The notes beneath the pieces are model-generated. The model was not told the origin of the DNA, did no database searches, and saw only the letters and a program-made list of their open reading frames with translations. A stretch of DNA of 64,000 nt, taken from Mycobacterium persicum (lineage in GTDB: Bacteria; Actinomycetota; Actinomycetes; Mycobacteriales; Mycobacteriaceae). The stretch is taken from NCBI RefSeq assembly GCF_002086675.1, contig NZ_MVIF01000002.1, positions 116,724 to 180,723 of the forward strand. Reading direction: 5' to 3'. The translations under genes and the position numbers were made by a program. Positions 54,913-63,870 of this stretch are shown in pieces (the stretch's first letter is position 1; each line of letters begins with the position of its first letter).

Positions 54913-56079
54913 TCACAATCCGAGAATGGTGGACGCGATGATGTTGCGCTGCACTTCGTTGCTGCCGCCGTAGATCGACGTCTTGCGGTAGTTGAGGTAG
55001 CGGGACGCGCTGGTTCGTGCCCATGGCGGCGAAGCGATCTCGTCGCCGTGGGAGCCGTCTGCCGGTAGCGCATCGGGCCCGGCCACCTCGACCAGTAATT
55101 CGGTGGCGATCTGCTGCAGTTGGCTGCCGCGCAGCTTGAGCACCGACGACGCCGGATTCGGCTTACCGTCTGCGGAGTCCGAGACCACCCGGGCTTGGGT
55201 GAGTTCCAGTGCCAGTAGCTCGTTTTCGGCTTCGGCGAGCCGCGCCGCAAACAGCGGATCAAGCAGCAAACCCGTCTGCGCGGCATGTTTTTTCACCTCG
55301 GCCAGGCGCACCTTGGTACGGCCCACCCCGGCGATTCCGGTGCGCTCATTGCCCAACAGGAACTTCGCGTAGGTCCAGCCCTGATTCTCTTGTCCGACAA
55401 GCTGGTCGGCGGGCACCCGAACGTCGGAGAAAAACACCTCGTTGACCTCGTGGCCGCCGTCGATCGTCTTGATCGGGCGCAGGGTAATGCCGGGCGTGGC
55501 CATGTCGGCGAGCAGAAACGAGATGCCGGCCTGCCGTTTGGGCGCCTGCGGGTCGGTGCGCACCAGACAGAAAATCCAGTCCGCGTATTGGCCCAGCGTC
55601 GTCCACGTCTTCTGCCCGTTGACGACATAACTGTCGCCGTCGCGGACCGCGGTGGTGCGCAGCGAGGCGAGGTCGGAACCGGCCTCCGGCTCGGAGAAGC
55701 CCTGACACCACCAGATGTCGATGCTGGCCGTCGGCGGCAGGAACCGCTGCTTGATCTCCTGGGAGCCGAATTCGGCGATCACCGGCCCCACCATCTTGGT
55801 ATTGAAGTTCAGCGGCTCCGGGACACATGCGAGTTGCATCTCGTCGGCCCAGATTTGGTGCTGGGTGGGTGTCCAGTCCTTACCGCCCCATTCGACCGGC
55901 CAATTCGGTACCGCCAGCCCGTGATCGTTGAGGATCTTCTGGCAGCCGACGATGTCATCCTTGCTCAGCGAGTCGCCGCGGCGCACCCGGTCACGAATGT
56001 CTTGGGGGATCCGCGTGGTGTAGAAGGTGCGAAGGTCGTCGCGGAAGGCGGCTTCGTCGGTCGTCAGCGCCAGCTTCAT
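54913..56079 (-). CDS. Acyl-CoA dehydrogenase, larger partner subunit
   Basis: The 388-residue flavoprotein has the family FAD/acyl signatures WWCQGFSEPEAGSDLASL and YGGSNEVQRNIIAS near the C-terminus. WTTLGQYADWIFCLVRT lies in the middle. It heads a leftward operon with a second, divergent acyl-CoA dehydrogenase and probably the VOC gene. The ATG at 56079 has GGAGG six bases upstream. The paired arrangement resembles FadE26-27, FadE28-29 and similar heteromeric enzymes, so steroid or branched-acyl-CoA oxidation is plausible but not shown. Confidence 0.9.
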   Translation of the reverse strand: MKLALTTDEAAFRDDLRTFYTTRIPQDIRDRVRRGDSLSKDDIVGCQKILNDHGLAVPNWPVEWGGKDWTPTQHQIWADEMQLACVPEPLNFNTKMVGPVIAEFGSQEIKQRFLPPTASIDIWWCQGFSEPEAGSDLASLRTTAVRDGDSYVVNGQKTWTTLGQYADWIFCLVRTDPQAPKRQAGISFLLADMATPGITLRPIKTIDGGHEVNEVFFSDVRVPADQLVGQENQGWTYAKFLLGNERTGIAGVGRTKVRLAEVKKHAAQTGLLLDPLFAARLAEAENELLALELTQARVVSDSADGKPNPASSVLKLRGSQLQQIATELLVEVAGPDALPADGSHGDEIASPPWARTSASRYLNYRKTSIYGGSNEVQRNIIASTILGL

Positions 56080-56392
56080 CGGTAGCCTCCTGTGTCGGGT
56101 GACCGCCGGTGCGTGCCCCTCGTGGAGCTGGAACCATCCGCATGGCCACCGGCAATCCTGCCCTGCACGTTAGGCGTCGGGTGGTGCCGAACGTCAACCG
56201 GGGTGGCGCGGCAGCGGTCGGCTCCGGTCGTCGCCACCACAGGGAGCCGGCGAGCCAAATCTGATACGTCGCGGGCGGTACGGACGGCACGGATGAAGTC
56301 ATGCATTCACAGCCCTGGTTTCATCCACAGACAGGCGTCGCGACGCGGTGGACGGGATCGTGGTGACGGTCCAGGCACCTACCGTCGGCGCC
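56080..56392. promoter_or_regulatory. Divergent promoter region between the acyl-CoA dehydrogenase operon and comEA
   Basis: These 313 bases hold no supported gene. On the plus strand TACCGT (56380-56385) fits a -10 element and ends seven bases before the comEA ATG, so comEA may be leaderless. On the minus strand AGGAGG precedes the dehydrogenase start. No palindromic operator was recognised. Confidence 0.4.
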
Positions 56393-57274
56393 ATGCGAAC
56401 TGAACTGCCTGCCGAGCGCTTGCATCGCCGCCTCGGGGCGGACCCGGATTGCCGGCCGGCCGCCAACCCGGCCACCGTCGAAGCCGAGGGCGCCGATGAA
56501 GGCCCGGACGACGACCCGAACTCGCTGTTGCCACGCTGGCTCCCGGCGACTAACGGAAGCCGTGGGTGGCTGGCCAAGGTGCGCGCAGACCCGGGACGTG
56601 CCGGTGCCATCGCGTTGGCGCTGGTCGCCGCCCTTGCGGTACTAGTCACCGTCTTCACGTTGCTGCGCGACCGGCCTGCTCCGGTGATGTCGGCCAAACT
56701 TCCCGCGGTGGAACGGGTTTCACGGCCGTCGGGAAGCGGCCCGAGACCGTCGGCGACCGCGGGGCAGCCCCCCGGCCCGGACCGGCCGGTGGTGGTCAGC
56801 GTCGTCGGACTGGTGCACACCCCGGGTCTGGTCACCTTGGCTCCGGGTGCGCGGATCGCCGACGCCCTGCAGGCCGCCGGCGGCGCGGTCGAGGGTGCGG
56901 ACACCATCGGCCTGAACATGGCTCGCCAGCTGGTCGACGGGGAGCAGATCGTGGTCGGGCTGGCGCCGATCCCTGGTCAACCGATCACGCTGCGCAGCTC
57001 GATCGGCGCGGGCACCCCGGCGCCGGGACCGGCCACCTCCGGTGTCCCTCATCCGGGCCCCCAGCCAAGCTCCAAGCCGGCCGAGGTGCTCGACCTGAAC
57101 ACCGCGACCGTGGAGCAGCTGGACACGCTACCGGGCGTCGGCCCGGTCACCGCCGCCGCTATCGTCGCGTGGCGGCAGGCCAACGGCAGGTTCACCAGCG
57201 TCGACCAGCTCGCCGACGTCGACGGCATCGGCCCGGCGCGGCTGGAAAAACTGCGGTCGCTGGTCCGTGTCTGA
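56393..57274 (+). CDS. comEA: ComEA-like DNA-binding membrane protein
   Basis: The 293-residue protein has a cytoplasmic N-terminus, one membrane helix (about 71-92) and a Pro-rich linker. An SLBB domain (VVVSVVGLVHTPGLVTLAPGARI) and a C-terminal helix-hairpin-helix pair with LPGVGPVTAAAIVAWRQ and DVDGIGPARLEKL follow. ComEA binds incoming DNA in competent bacteria; natural competence is not established in mycobacteria, so its role is uncertain. The ATG at 56393 gives the N-terminus MRTELPAERL like Rv2415c; an upstream in-frame start is less likely. comEC follows after five bases. Confidence 0.9.
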   Translation: MRTELPAERLHRRLGADPDCRPAANPATVEAEGADEGPDDDPNSLLPRWLPATNGSRGWLAKVRADPGRAGAIALALVAALAVLVTVFTLLRDRPAPVMSAKLPAVERVSRPSGSGPRPSATAGQPPGPDRPVVVSVVGLVHTPGLVTLAPGARIADALQAAGGAVEGADTIGLNMARQLVDGEQIVVGLAPIPGQPITLRSSIGAGTPAPGPATSGVPHPGPQPSSKPAEVLDLNTATVEQLDTLPGVGPVTAAAIVAWRQANGRFTSVDQLADVDGIGPARLEKLRSLVRV

Positions 57275-57279
57275 CACCG

Positions 57280-58863
57280 GTGCACCCCCTGACCGGGCCC
57301 GTCGGCCCCGTTCCCGGCGCCGCGGCGCGGCTGGACGTGCGCTTGGTGCCGGCCGCGCTGACCAGTTGGGTGGTGACCGCGGCGGGGATCGAGTGGCCGG
57401 TCGGCCGGCCGTGCGCGGCCTGCTGCCTGATGGTGGCTACCGGCTCGGCTGCGCTGTGGTGGCACGCCGCGCGCCGGCCGAAGTGCCCGCCCCGACTGCG
57501 CGCCGTCAGCGCCGCCCTGGTGGCGGTCGGGGTGGTGGGCGCCGGGTATGGATTCGCGATCGCGTTGCGAGCCGATGCGGTCGGGCGCCACCCGATCAGT
57601 GCGGCGTTCGGGACGTCCGTGCCGGTGACCGTCACTCCCAGCGAAACCGCCCTGTCGCTGGGGGCCGGCCGATTGATGTTCCGGGCGACCATCCAGCGGC
57701 TGCGGGACGGCGAAATATCGGGCCGGGTGGTCGTTTTCGGGCGAGCATCGGAATTCGGCGAGCTGATGGCAGGCCAGCCGGTGCGGTTCACCGCGCACAT
57801 CACCCGGCCGACGCGCCGGGACCTGACGGTAGCGGTACTCACCGCGGTGGACCGGCCGCCAACGGTATGCGCGGGTCGTGCGGGCGCGGTGTACCGGGCC
57901 GCGCACACTGTGCGCGGCCGGTTTGCCGCCGTGGTTCGGGAGGTGTTGCCCGGCGATCAGGCCGCGATGCTGCCCGCGCTGGTGCTCGGTGACACCTCGG
58001 CAGTCGGCTCGGTGACCGGCCGGGAATTCCGCGCGGCGGGGATGACGCATCTGACGGCGGTGTCGGGTGCCAACGTCACCATCGTGTGTGCGGCAGTACT
58101 GTTTTCGGCGCGGCTGATCGGACCGCGCGCGGCCGTCGGGTTGACCGGGGGAGCGCTGGCGGCATTCGTCGTCGTGGTGCAGCCGACGGCCAGCGTGTTG
58201 CGGGCCGCCGTGATGGGCGCGATCGGCCTGGCTGGGATGCTGTCTTCGCGGCGGCGACAGGCGATTCCGGCGCTGTCGGCCACCGTGCTGGTGCTGATGG
58301 CCACGGCACCCCAGCTGGCCGTCGATATGGGCTTCGCGCTGTCGGTGGTTGCGACGGCCGCGCTGGTCGTCATCGCTCCGCAATGGTCGCGCCGCTTGGT
58401 CGCGCGGGGATTGCCCAAACCGCTGGCGGATGCGCTGGCGGTCGCCGCCGCCGCGCAGGTGGTGACGGCTCCGCTGGTCGCCGCGATCTCGGGCCGATTC
58501 AGCCTGGTCGCGGTGTTCGCCAACCTCGCGGCGGCAGCGGTGATCGCCCCGATCACGGTGCTGGGCAGCGGGGCAGCCGTGCTGGCCGTCCTGTGGCCGG
58601 CCGGGGCGCAGCTGTTGATCCGCTTCACCGGGCCGGAGATCTGGTGGGTGTTGCGGGTGGCGCATTGGGCGGCCGGCGCGCCGATGGCAACGGTGCCGGT
58701 CCCCGACGGCCTGGCCGGTGCGCTGCTCGTCGGCGGCGTCACCGTGCTGGCGGTTGCACTGTGGCGATTCCGGTGGTTTCGTGTCGCGACGAGTTGGGCG
58801 CTGGTGGCCGCCCTGGGATGCCTTGTGGCCTGGTCGCTGGCGGGTCTGGTCGGCCCCACGTGA
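57280..58863 (+). CDS. comEC: ComEC/Rec2-type membrane channel protein
   Basis: The 527-residue polytopic protein has the ComEC competence domain with the signature MTHLTAVSGANVTIV near 255-270, and many hydrophobic helices. A DUF4131-like N-terminal part precedes it. The C-terminal beta-lactamase-like nuclease domain of longer ComEC proteins is absent, as in M. tuberculosis Rv2414c. The GTG at 57280 is five bases after comEA, so they are co-translated. The open frame extends far upstream inside comEA with no matching sequence. A role in DNA transport is by family only. Confidence 0.9.
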   Translation: MHPLTGPVGPVPGAAARLDVRLVPAALTSWVVTAAGIEWPVGRPCAACCLMVATGSAALWWHAARRPKCPPRLRAVSAALVAVGVVGAGYGFAIALRADAVGRHPISAAFGTSVPVTVTPSETALSLGAGRLMFRATIQRLRDGEISGRVVVFGRASEFGELMAGQPVRFTAHITRPTRRDLTVAVLTAVDRPPTVCAGRAGAVYRAAHTVRGRFAAVVREVLPGDQAAMLPALVLGDTSAVGSVTGREFRAAGMTHLTAVSGANVTIVCAAVLFSARLIGPRAAVGLTGGALAAFVVVVQPTASVLRAAVMGAIGLAGMLSSRRRQAIPALSATVLVLMATAPQLAVDMGFALSVVATAALVVIAPQWSRRLVARGLPKPLADALAVAAAAQVVTAPLVAAISGRFSLVAVFANLAAAAVIAPITVLGSGAAVLAVLWPAGAQLLIRFTGPEIWWVLRVAHWAAGAPMATVPVPDGLAGALLVGGVTVLAVALWRFRWFRVATSWALVAALGCLVAWSLAGLVGPT

Positions 58864-58875
58864 CACCATCGTGGG

Positions 58876-59865
58876 GTGAGCGAGATTTCGCCGTTGCATT
58901 TGGTCCTGGGCGACGAAGAACTGTTGGTTGAGCGGGCGGTTGCGGAGATACTGCGGTCGGCGCGGCAACGCGCCGGCACCGCAGCCGGTGCCGGCCCGGG
59001 CGCCGATGACGTGCCGATCAACCGCCTGCGGGCCGGCGACGTCAGCACCTACGAGCTCGCCGAGTTGCTGAGCCCCTCGCTGTTCGCCGACGAGCGGATC
59101 GTCGTGCTGGAGGCCGCCGCAGAGGCGGGCAAGGATGCCGTCGCGATGATCGCGTCGACTGCTGCCGACCTGCCATCGGGCACCGTGCTGGTGGTGGTGC
59201 ACTCCGGCGGCGGACGAGCCAAAGCCCTGGCCGGCCAACTGCAGTCGCTGGGCGCGCAGGTGCATCCGTGCGCACGGATCACCAAGCTGACCGAACGCCT
59301 CGACTTTGTCCGCGGTGAATTTCGTTGTCTGCGCGTCAAAGTCGACGACGAGACCGTGGCAGCCTTGCTCGACGCGGTCGGTTCGGATCTGCGTGAACTC
59401 GCCGCGGCCTGCTCGCAGCTGGTCGCCGACACCGGTGGTCACGTCGACGTGGCGGCGGTTCGCCGCTATCACAGCGGCAAGGCCGAAGTGAAGGGCTTCG
59501 ACATCGCCGACAAGGCCGTCACCGGCGATGTGGCCGGAGCCGCCGAAGCGCTGCGCTGGGCCATGATGCGCGGCGAGCCGCTGGTGGTGCTGGCCGACGC
59601 GCTGGCCGAAGCGGTGCACACGATCGGCCGGGTGGGGCCGTTGTCCGGCGACCCGTATCGGCTGGCATCGCAACTGGGCATGCCGCCCTGGCGGGTACAG
59701 AAGGCGCAAAAGCAGGCGCGGCGCTGGTCACGCGACAAGGTGGCGACGGCGATGAGGCTGGTCGCCGAGCTGAATGCCAACGTCAAAGGGGCCGTGGCCG
59801 ACGCCGACTATGCGCTGGAATCCGCGGTGCGGAAGGTGGCCGAGTTGGTCGCCGACCGCAGCTGA
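58876..59865 (+). CDS. holA: DNA polymerase III delta subunit
   Basis: HolA is the clamp-loader delta subunit, which opens the sliding clamp. The 329-residue protein starts [18 protein letters not shown], the family's degenerate P-loop region, and has [16 protein letters not shown] (domain III border) and a C-terminal helical collar domain. The GTG at 58876 follows the comEC stop by 12 bases. The comEA-comEC-holA-rpsT cluster, with rpsT convergent, is widely conserved in bacteria. Confidence 0.93.
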   Translation: MSEISPLHLVLGDEELLVERAVAEILRSARQRAGTAAGAGPGADDVPINRLRAGDVSTYELAELLSPSLFADERIVVLEAAAEAGKDAVAMIASTAADLPSGTVLVVVHSGGGRAKALAGQLQSLGAQVHPCARITKLTERLDFVRGEFRCLRVKVDDETVAALLDAVGSDLRELAAACSQLVADTGGHVDVAAVRRYHSGKAEVKGFDIADKAVTGDVAGAAEALRWAMMRGEPLVVLADALAEAVHTIGRVGPLSGDPYRLASQLGMPPWRVQKAQKQARRWSRDKVATAMRLVAELNANVKGAVADADYALESAVRKVAELVADRS

Positions 59866-59869
59866 GGAC

Positions 59870-60133
59870 TCAGCCGAGCTTGTTGAGGGTCCGCGCCAGG
59901 GCCGACTTCTTGTTGGCCGCCTGGTTCTTGTGGATCACGCCCTTGCTGGCCGCCTTGTCCAACTTGCGGTTGGTCGACACCAGCAGCTCCGCGGCCTTGT
60001 CTTTGTCGCCGGCGTGCGCGGCCTCGCGAAACGCCCGGACAGCGGTACGCAGCGACGACTTCACCGACTTGTTGCGCAGTCGGGCGCGTTCGTTGGTCCG
60101 GTTGCGCTTTTGCTGCGACTTGATATTGGCCAC
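59870..60133 (-). CDS. rpsT: 30S ribosomal protein S20
   Basis: S20 is a helical protein that stabilises 16S rRNA. The 87-residue product [20 protein letters not shown] and [17 protein letters not shown] is canonical. The start codon is GTG (60131-60133), with AAGGAA about nine bases upstream. It is convergent with holA, five bases apart. Confidence 0.97.
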   Translation of the reverse strand: MANIKSQQKRNRTNERARLRNKSVKSSLRTAVRAFREAAHAGDKDKAAELLVSTNRKLDKAASKGVIHKNQAANKKSALARTLNKLG

Positions 60134-60271
60134 GCGTTGATTCCTTATGTCGATTCGGGGATTGCTCGGGCGCCCCTGTCGCCCGACAACGACTGCTCAG
60201 GTTAGCAGTCGGTTACGTTTTCGCCCAAAAGACCAGTCCCTGGCCTGCTGAAACGCCCGAAGTGAGGCAGC

Positions 60272-61915
60272 ATGACACGGGTGAGTCTTTCTGACCCGAT
60301 CGAAGCGACCAGGCGGCGATCATCCGCCCGTTCGGAGCGCATCTTCGACGGCTATCACAAGTCGGACGGTTCGGGCGCTTATGCCTTGGCCTTCGACGAG
60401 ATGTTCGACGCGCAGGGCAACGTTCGTGGCCCCTATAAGGGCATCTATGCCGAGCTGGCGCCCACCGACGCATCGGAGCTCAAAGCGCGAGCCGATGCGC
60501 TGGGCCGGGCGTTCATCGACCAGGGCATCACCTTTTCGCTGTCGGGCCAGGAGCGACCGTTTCCGCTGGACCTGGTGCCCCGGGTGATCTCGGCTACCGA
60601 GTGGACCCGGCTGGAACGCGGCATCATCCAGCGCGTCCAGGCCCTCGAGCGCTACCTCGACGACATCTATGGTGACCAGGAAATCCTGCGCGACGGCGTG
60701 ATCCCACGCCGGCTGGTGACCTCGTGCGAGCACTTCCATCGCGAGGCGGTGGGGATCGTTCCGCCCAACGGGGTGCGCATCCATGTGGCCGGCATCGACC
60801 TGATCCGCGACGATCGCGGCGACTTCCGGGTGTTGGAGGACAACCTGCGCTCGCCGTCGGGCGTGTCCTACGTGATGGAGAACCGGCGCACCATGGCGCG
60901 GGTCTTTCCCAACCTGTTCGCCACCCACCGGGTCCGCGCGGTCGACGACTATCCGGCGCACCTGCTGCGGGCACTGCGCAACTCGGCGGCCACCAACGAG
61001 GCCGATCCCACGGTGGTGGTCCTGACCCCCGGGGTCTACAACCCGGCCTACTTCGAGCATTCACTGCTGGCCCGCCAGATGGGTGTGGAGCTGGTCGAAG
61101 GCCGCGACCTGTTCTGCCGTGACAACCAGGTGTACATGCGCACCACCGAGGGCGAGCGCCAGGTCGACGTCATCTACCGGCGCATCGACGACGCATACCT
61201 GGACCCGCTGCAGTTCCGCGCCGACTCGGTGCTCGGGGTGGCGGGCCTGGTCAACGCCGCCCGCGCCGGCAATGTCGTCATCTCCAGCTCGATCGGCAAC
61301 GGTGTCGGCGACGACAAGCTCGTCTACACTTACGTGCCCACCATGATCGAGTACTACCTGCGCGAAAAGCCGCTGCTGGCCAACGTGGAGACCTATCGGT
61401 GCTGGCTAGAGGACGAACGCGAAGAGGTACTCGACCGAATCGACGAGCTGGTCCTCAAACCGGTCGAGGGCTCCGGCGGCTACGGCATCGTCTTCGGCCC
61501 GCAAGCCTCCGAGAAGGAGCTGGCCGCCGTCGGCAAGAAGATTCGCGACAATCCCCGTAGCTGGATCGCCCAGCCGATGATGGAGCTGTCGACGGTGCCG
61601 ACCCGGATCGAGGGCTCGTTGGCGCCGCGCTACGTCGACCTGCGGCCGTTCGCGGTCAACGACGGCAACGACGTCTGGGTGCTGCCGGGCGGACTGACCC
61701 GGGTAGCTCTGGTAGAGGGCTCCCGCGTGGTCAACTCCAGCCAGGGCGGCGGATCCAAGGACACCTGGGTGCTGGCGCCGCGTGCTTCGGCGGCCGATCG
61801 TGAACTGGGCCGCGCGCAAGTGGTGCGGTCGCTGCCGCGGGCGGTGCCCGAGCAACCGCCGACCGACCCACCCCGCAACGAACAATCCCAGCAACAGCAG
61901 AAAGCGACCGACTGA
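60272..61915 (+). CDS. Circularly permuted ATP-grasp protein (Rv2411c-like)
   Basis: The 547-residue protein belongs to the circularly permuted ATP-grasp family, formerly DUF404/DUF407. It contains PPNGVRIHVAGIDLIRDDRGD and VLEDNLRSPSGVSYVMENRR in the first half and LVLKPVEGSGGYGIVFGP near 390-410, which forms the ATP site. It probably makes a peptide-like or amide bond, but the substrate is unknown. A Gln/Pro-rich tail ends the protein. The ATG at 60272 follows GTGAGG. It forms an operon with alpha-E and transglutaminase-like genes, a trio found in many bacteria. Confidence 0.9.
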   Translation: MTRVSLSDPIEATRRRSSARSERIFDGYHKSDGSGAYALAFDEMFDAQGNVRGPYKGIYAELAPTDASELKARADALGRAFIDQGITFSLSGQERPFPLDLVPRVISATEWTRLERGIIQRVQALERYLDDIYGDQEILRDGVIPRRLVTSCEHFHREAVGIVPPNGVRIHVAGIDLIRDDRGDFRVLEDNLRSPSGVSYVMENRRTMARVFPNLFATHRVRAVDDYPAHLLRALRNSAATNEADPTVVVLTPGVYNPAYFEHSLLARQMGVELVEGRDLFCRDNQVYMRTTEGERQVDVIYRRIDDAYLDPLQFRADSVLGVAGLVNAARAGNVVISSSIGNGVGDDKLVYTYVPTMIEYYLREKPLLANVETYRCWLEDEREEVLDRIDELVLKPVEGSGGYGIVFGPQASEKELAAVGKKIRDNPRSWIAQPMMELSTVPTRIEGSLAPRYVDLRPFAVNDGNDVWVLPGGLTRVALVEGSRVVNSSQGGGSKDTWVLAPRASAADRELGRAQVVRSLPRAVPEQPPTDPPRNEQSQQQQKATD

Positions 61916-62892
61916 TGCTCGCGCGCAACGCAGAAGCGCTCTATTGGATCGGCCGCTATGTCGAGCGCGCCGACGACACGGCGCGCATCCTGGATGTCGC
62001 GGTGCACCAACTGCTCGAGGACTCCAGCGTCGACCCCGACCACGCCTCCCGGCTGCTGCTGCGGGTGCTCGGCATCGAACCCCCCGACCACGAGCTCGAC
62101 CTGTGGTCGCTGACGGACTTGGTAGCTTTCAGCACCACCGCCCAGGGGGGCTCGTCGATCGTCGGGGCGATCTCGGCGGCGCGGGAAAACGCCAAGTCGG
62201 CGCGCGAAGTCACCTCCATCGAAATCTGGGAGTGCCTCAACACCACCTACAACGCGCTGCCGGAACGCGAGCGAGCCGCCAAACGTCTTGGGCCACATGA
62301 ATTCCTGTCGTTCATCGAAGGCCGTGCGGCGATGTTCGCCGGGCTCGCCGACTCGACGCTCTCCCGCGACGACGGCTACCGATTCATGTTGCTGGGCCGC
62401 GCCATCGAGCGGGTCGACATGACCGTGCGCCTGCTGTTGTCGCGGGTGGGCGACAGCGCCTCGTCCCCGGCGTGGGTCACCTTGCTGCGCTCGGCCGGCG
62501 CGCACGACACCTATCTGCGGACCTACCGCGGGGTGCTGGACGCCGGACGGGTGGTCGAGTTCATGATGCTCGACCGGTTGTTCCCGCGTTCGGTGTACTA
62601 CTCGCTGCGGCTGGCCGAACACAACCTCGAGGAGTTGCTGCACAATCCGCAGAGCCGAATCGGGGCCACCACCGAAGCGCAGCGGCTACTCGGGCAGGCA
62701 CGCAGTGAACTTGAGTTCGTGCAGCCCGGTGTCCTCCTCGAATCCCTCGACAACCGGTTGGCGGCCCTGCAACGAACCTGCCGGGACGTCGGAGAAGCGT
62801 TGGCCCTGCAGTACTTTCACGTATCGCCGTGGGTGGCCTGGACCGACGCGGGGCAGCGTGGCCAACTGCTCGGCAGGCAAGGGGAATCCTGA
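61915..62892 (+). CDS. Alpha-E domain protein (Rv2410c-like)
   Basis: The 325-residue, mostly helical protein has the alpha-E (DUF403) start MLARNAEALYWIGRYVERADDTARILDVAVH and a conserved GRAIERVDMTVRLL near 161-174. The ATG overlaps the ATP-grasp stop by one base (TGATG). Alpha-E proteins constantly travel with circularly permuted ATP-grasp and transglutaminase-like partners and are proposed to take part in a peptide-modifying system. No catalytic residues are known. Confidence 0.92.
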   Translation: MLARNAEALYWIGRYVERADDTARILDVAVHQLLEDSSVDPDHASRLLLRVLGIEPPDHELDLWSLTDLVAFSTTAQGGSSIVGAISAARENAKSAREVTSIEIWECLNTTYNALPERERAAKRLGPHEFLSFIEGRAAMFAGLADSTLSRDDGYRFMLLGRAIERVDMTVRLLLSRVGDSASSPAWVTLLRSAGAHDTYLRTYRGVLDAGRVVEFMMLDRLFPRSVYYSLRLAEHNLEELLHNPQSRIGATTEAQRLLGQARSELEFVQPGVLLESLDNRLAALQRTCRDVGEALALQYFHVSPWVAWTDAGQRGQLLGRQGES

Positions 62893-63731
62893 TGTGGCGG
62901 ATGCGGGTGGTACACACCACCGGGTATGCATACCAGTCGCCGGTCACGGCGTCCTACAACGAGGCCCGGCTGACACCACGCTCCAACACCCGCCAAAACG
63001 TCATCCTCAACCGTGTCGAAACCGTCCCGGCCACCCGGTCCTACCGCTACATCGACTATTGGGGCACCGCGGTGACGGCCTTCGACCTGCATGCGCCGCA
63101 CACGCAGCTGACGGTCACCTCGTCCTCGGTTGTCGAGACCGAGCGCCCCGAGCCGCCGACGGCCAAGACCAGCTGGGAGGAGCTGCGCTCGGTGGCCGTG
63201 ATCGACCGGTTCGACGAGGTGCTGCGCCCCACCTGGTACACCCCCGCTGGCAAACGCGTCGCGGCCGTCGGGCGGCGGATCACCAAGTATCACGACCCCG
63301 CCGAAGCTGTCGTTGCCGCATCCCGTTGGGCCCGAAGCGAATTGGACTATATTCCGGGTACCACCGGTGTCTACTCATCGGGACTCGACGCGCTGGAGCA
63401 GGGCCGCGGCGTCTGCCAAGACTTTGTCCACCTGACGCTAATGGTGTTGCGCAGCATGGGAATTCCCGGACGCTACGTATCCGGATATCTGCATCCCGAG
63501 CGCGACGCCGTGGCCGGAAAAACCGTCGCCGGACGTAGCCATGCCTGGATACAGGCTTGGACGGGCGCGTGGTGGAACTACGACCCCACCAACGACACCG
63601 AGATCACCGAGCAGTACATCAGCGTGGGTGTCGGCCGGGACTACAGCGACGTGTCTCCGCTGAAGGGTATCTACTCCGGACTGGGTGCGACCGACCTCGA
63701 CGTGGAGGTGGAGATCACCCGGTTGGCTTAA
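62892..63731 (+). CDS. Transglutaminase-like cysteine protein (Rv2409c-like)
   Basis: The 279-residue protein has an N-terminal beta domain (MWRMRVVHTTGYAYQSPV) and a transglutaminase-like core. The catalytic Cys lies in GRGVCQDFVHL (near 176), the His in GRSHAWIQAW (near 219), and the Asp in YDPTND (near 234), a complete Cys-His-Asp triad. It overlaps the alpha-E stop by one base. Such proteins are likely amidases or proteases rather than cross-linkers. It completes the ATP-grasp/alpha-E/transglutaminase operon. Confidence 0.93.
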   Translation: MWRMRVVHTTGYAYQSPVTASYNEARLTPRSNTRQNVILNRVETVPATRSYRYIDYWGTAVTAFDLHAPHTQLTVTSSSVVETERPEPPTAKTSWEELRSVAVIDRFDEVLRPTWYTPAGKRVAAVGRRITKYHDPAEAVVAASRWARSELDYIPGTTGVYSSGLDALEQGRGVCQDFVHLTLMVLRSMGIPGRYVSGYLHPERDAVAGKTVAGRSHAWIQAWTGAWWNYDPTNDTEITEQYISVGVGRDYSDVSPLKGIYSGLGATDLDVEVEITRLA

Positions 63732-63870
63732 CCCGAAGTTACGACGGGTTCTGACTGGGGATTAGTGTTCTGAGCTGGCGATATGGGCTGCTGTCTCGTC
63801 CTGATGTGTAGTCACGAATATGTGTGTGTCATTCGTGTCTGATCGGCGCAATCAGTCTATGATGCTTTGT
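63732..63870 (+). other. Junction between the Rv2409c-like gene and the transposase
   Basis: About 140 bases with lower GC than the genome; the left end of the insertion sequence should lie here. No convincing terminal inverted repeat can be set because the right end is outside the window. Confidence 0.35.

Noticed and set aside
57049..59709. Very long minus-strand open frame (886 codons) across comEA, comEC and holA
   Set aside because: It is antisense to three well-supported genes and is composed of Arg/Gln/His-rich sequence typical of high-GC shadow frames, with no domain.
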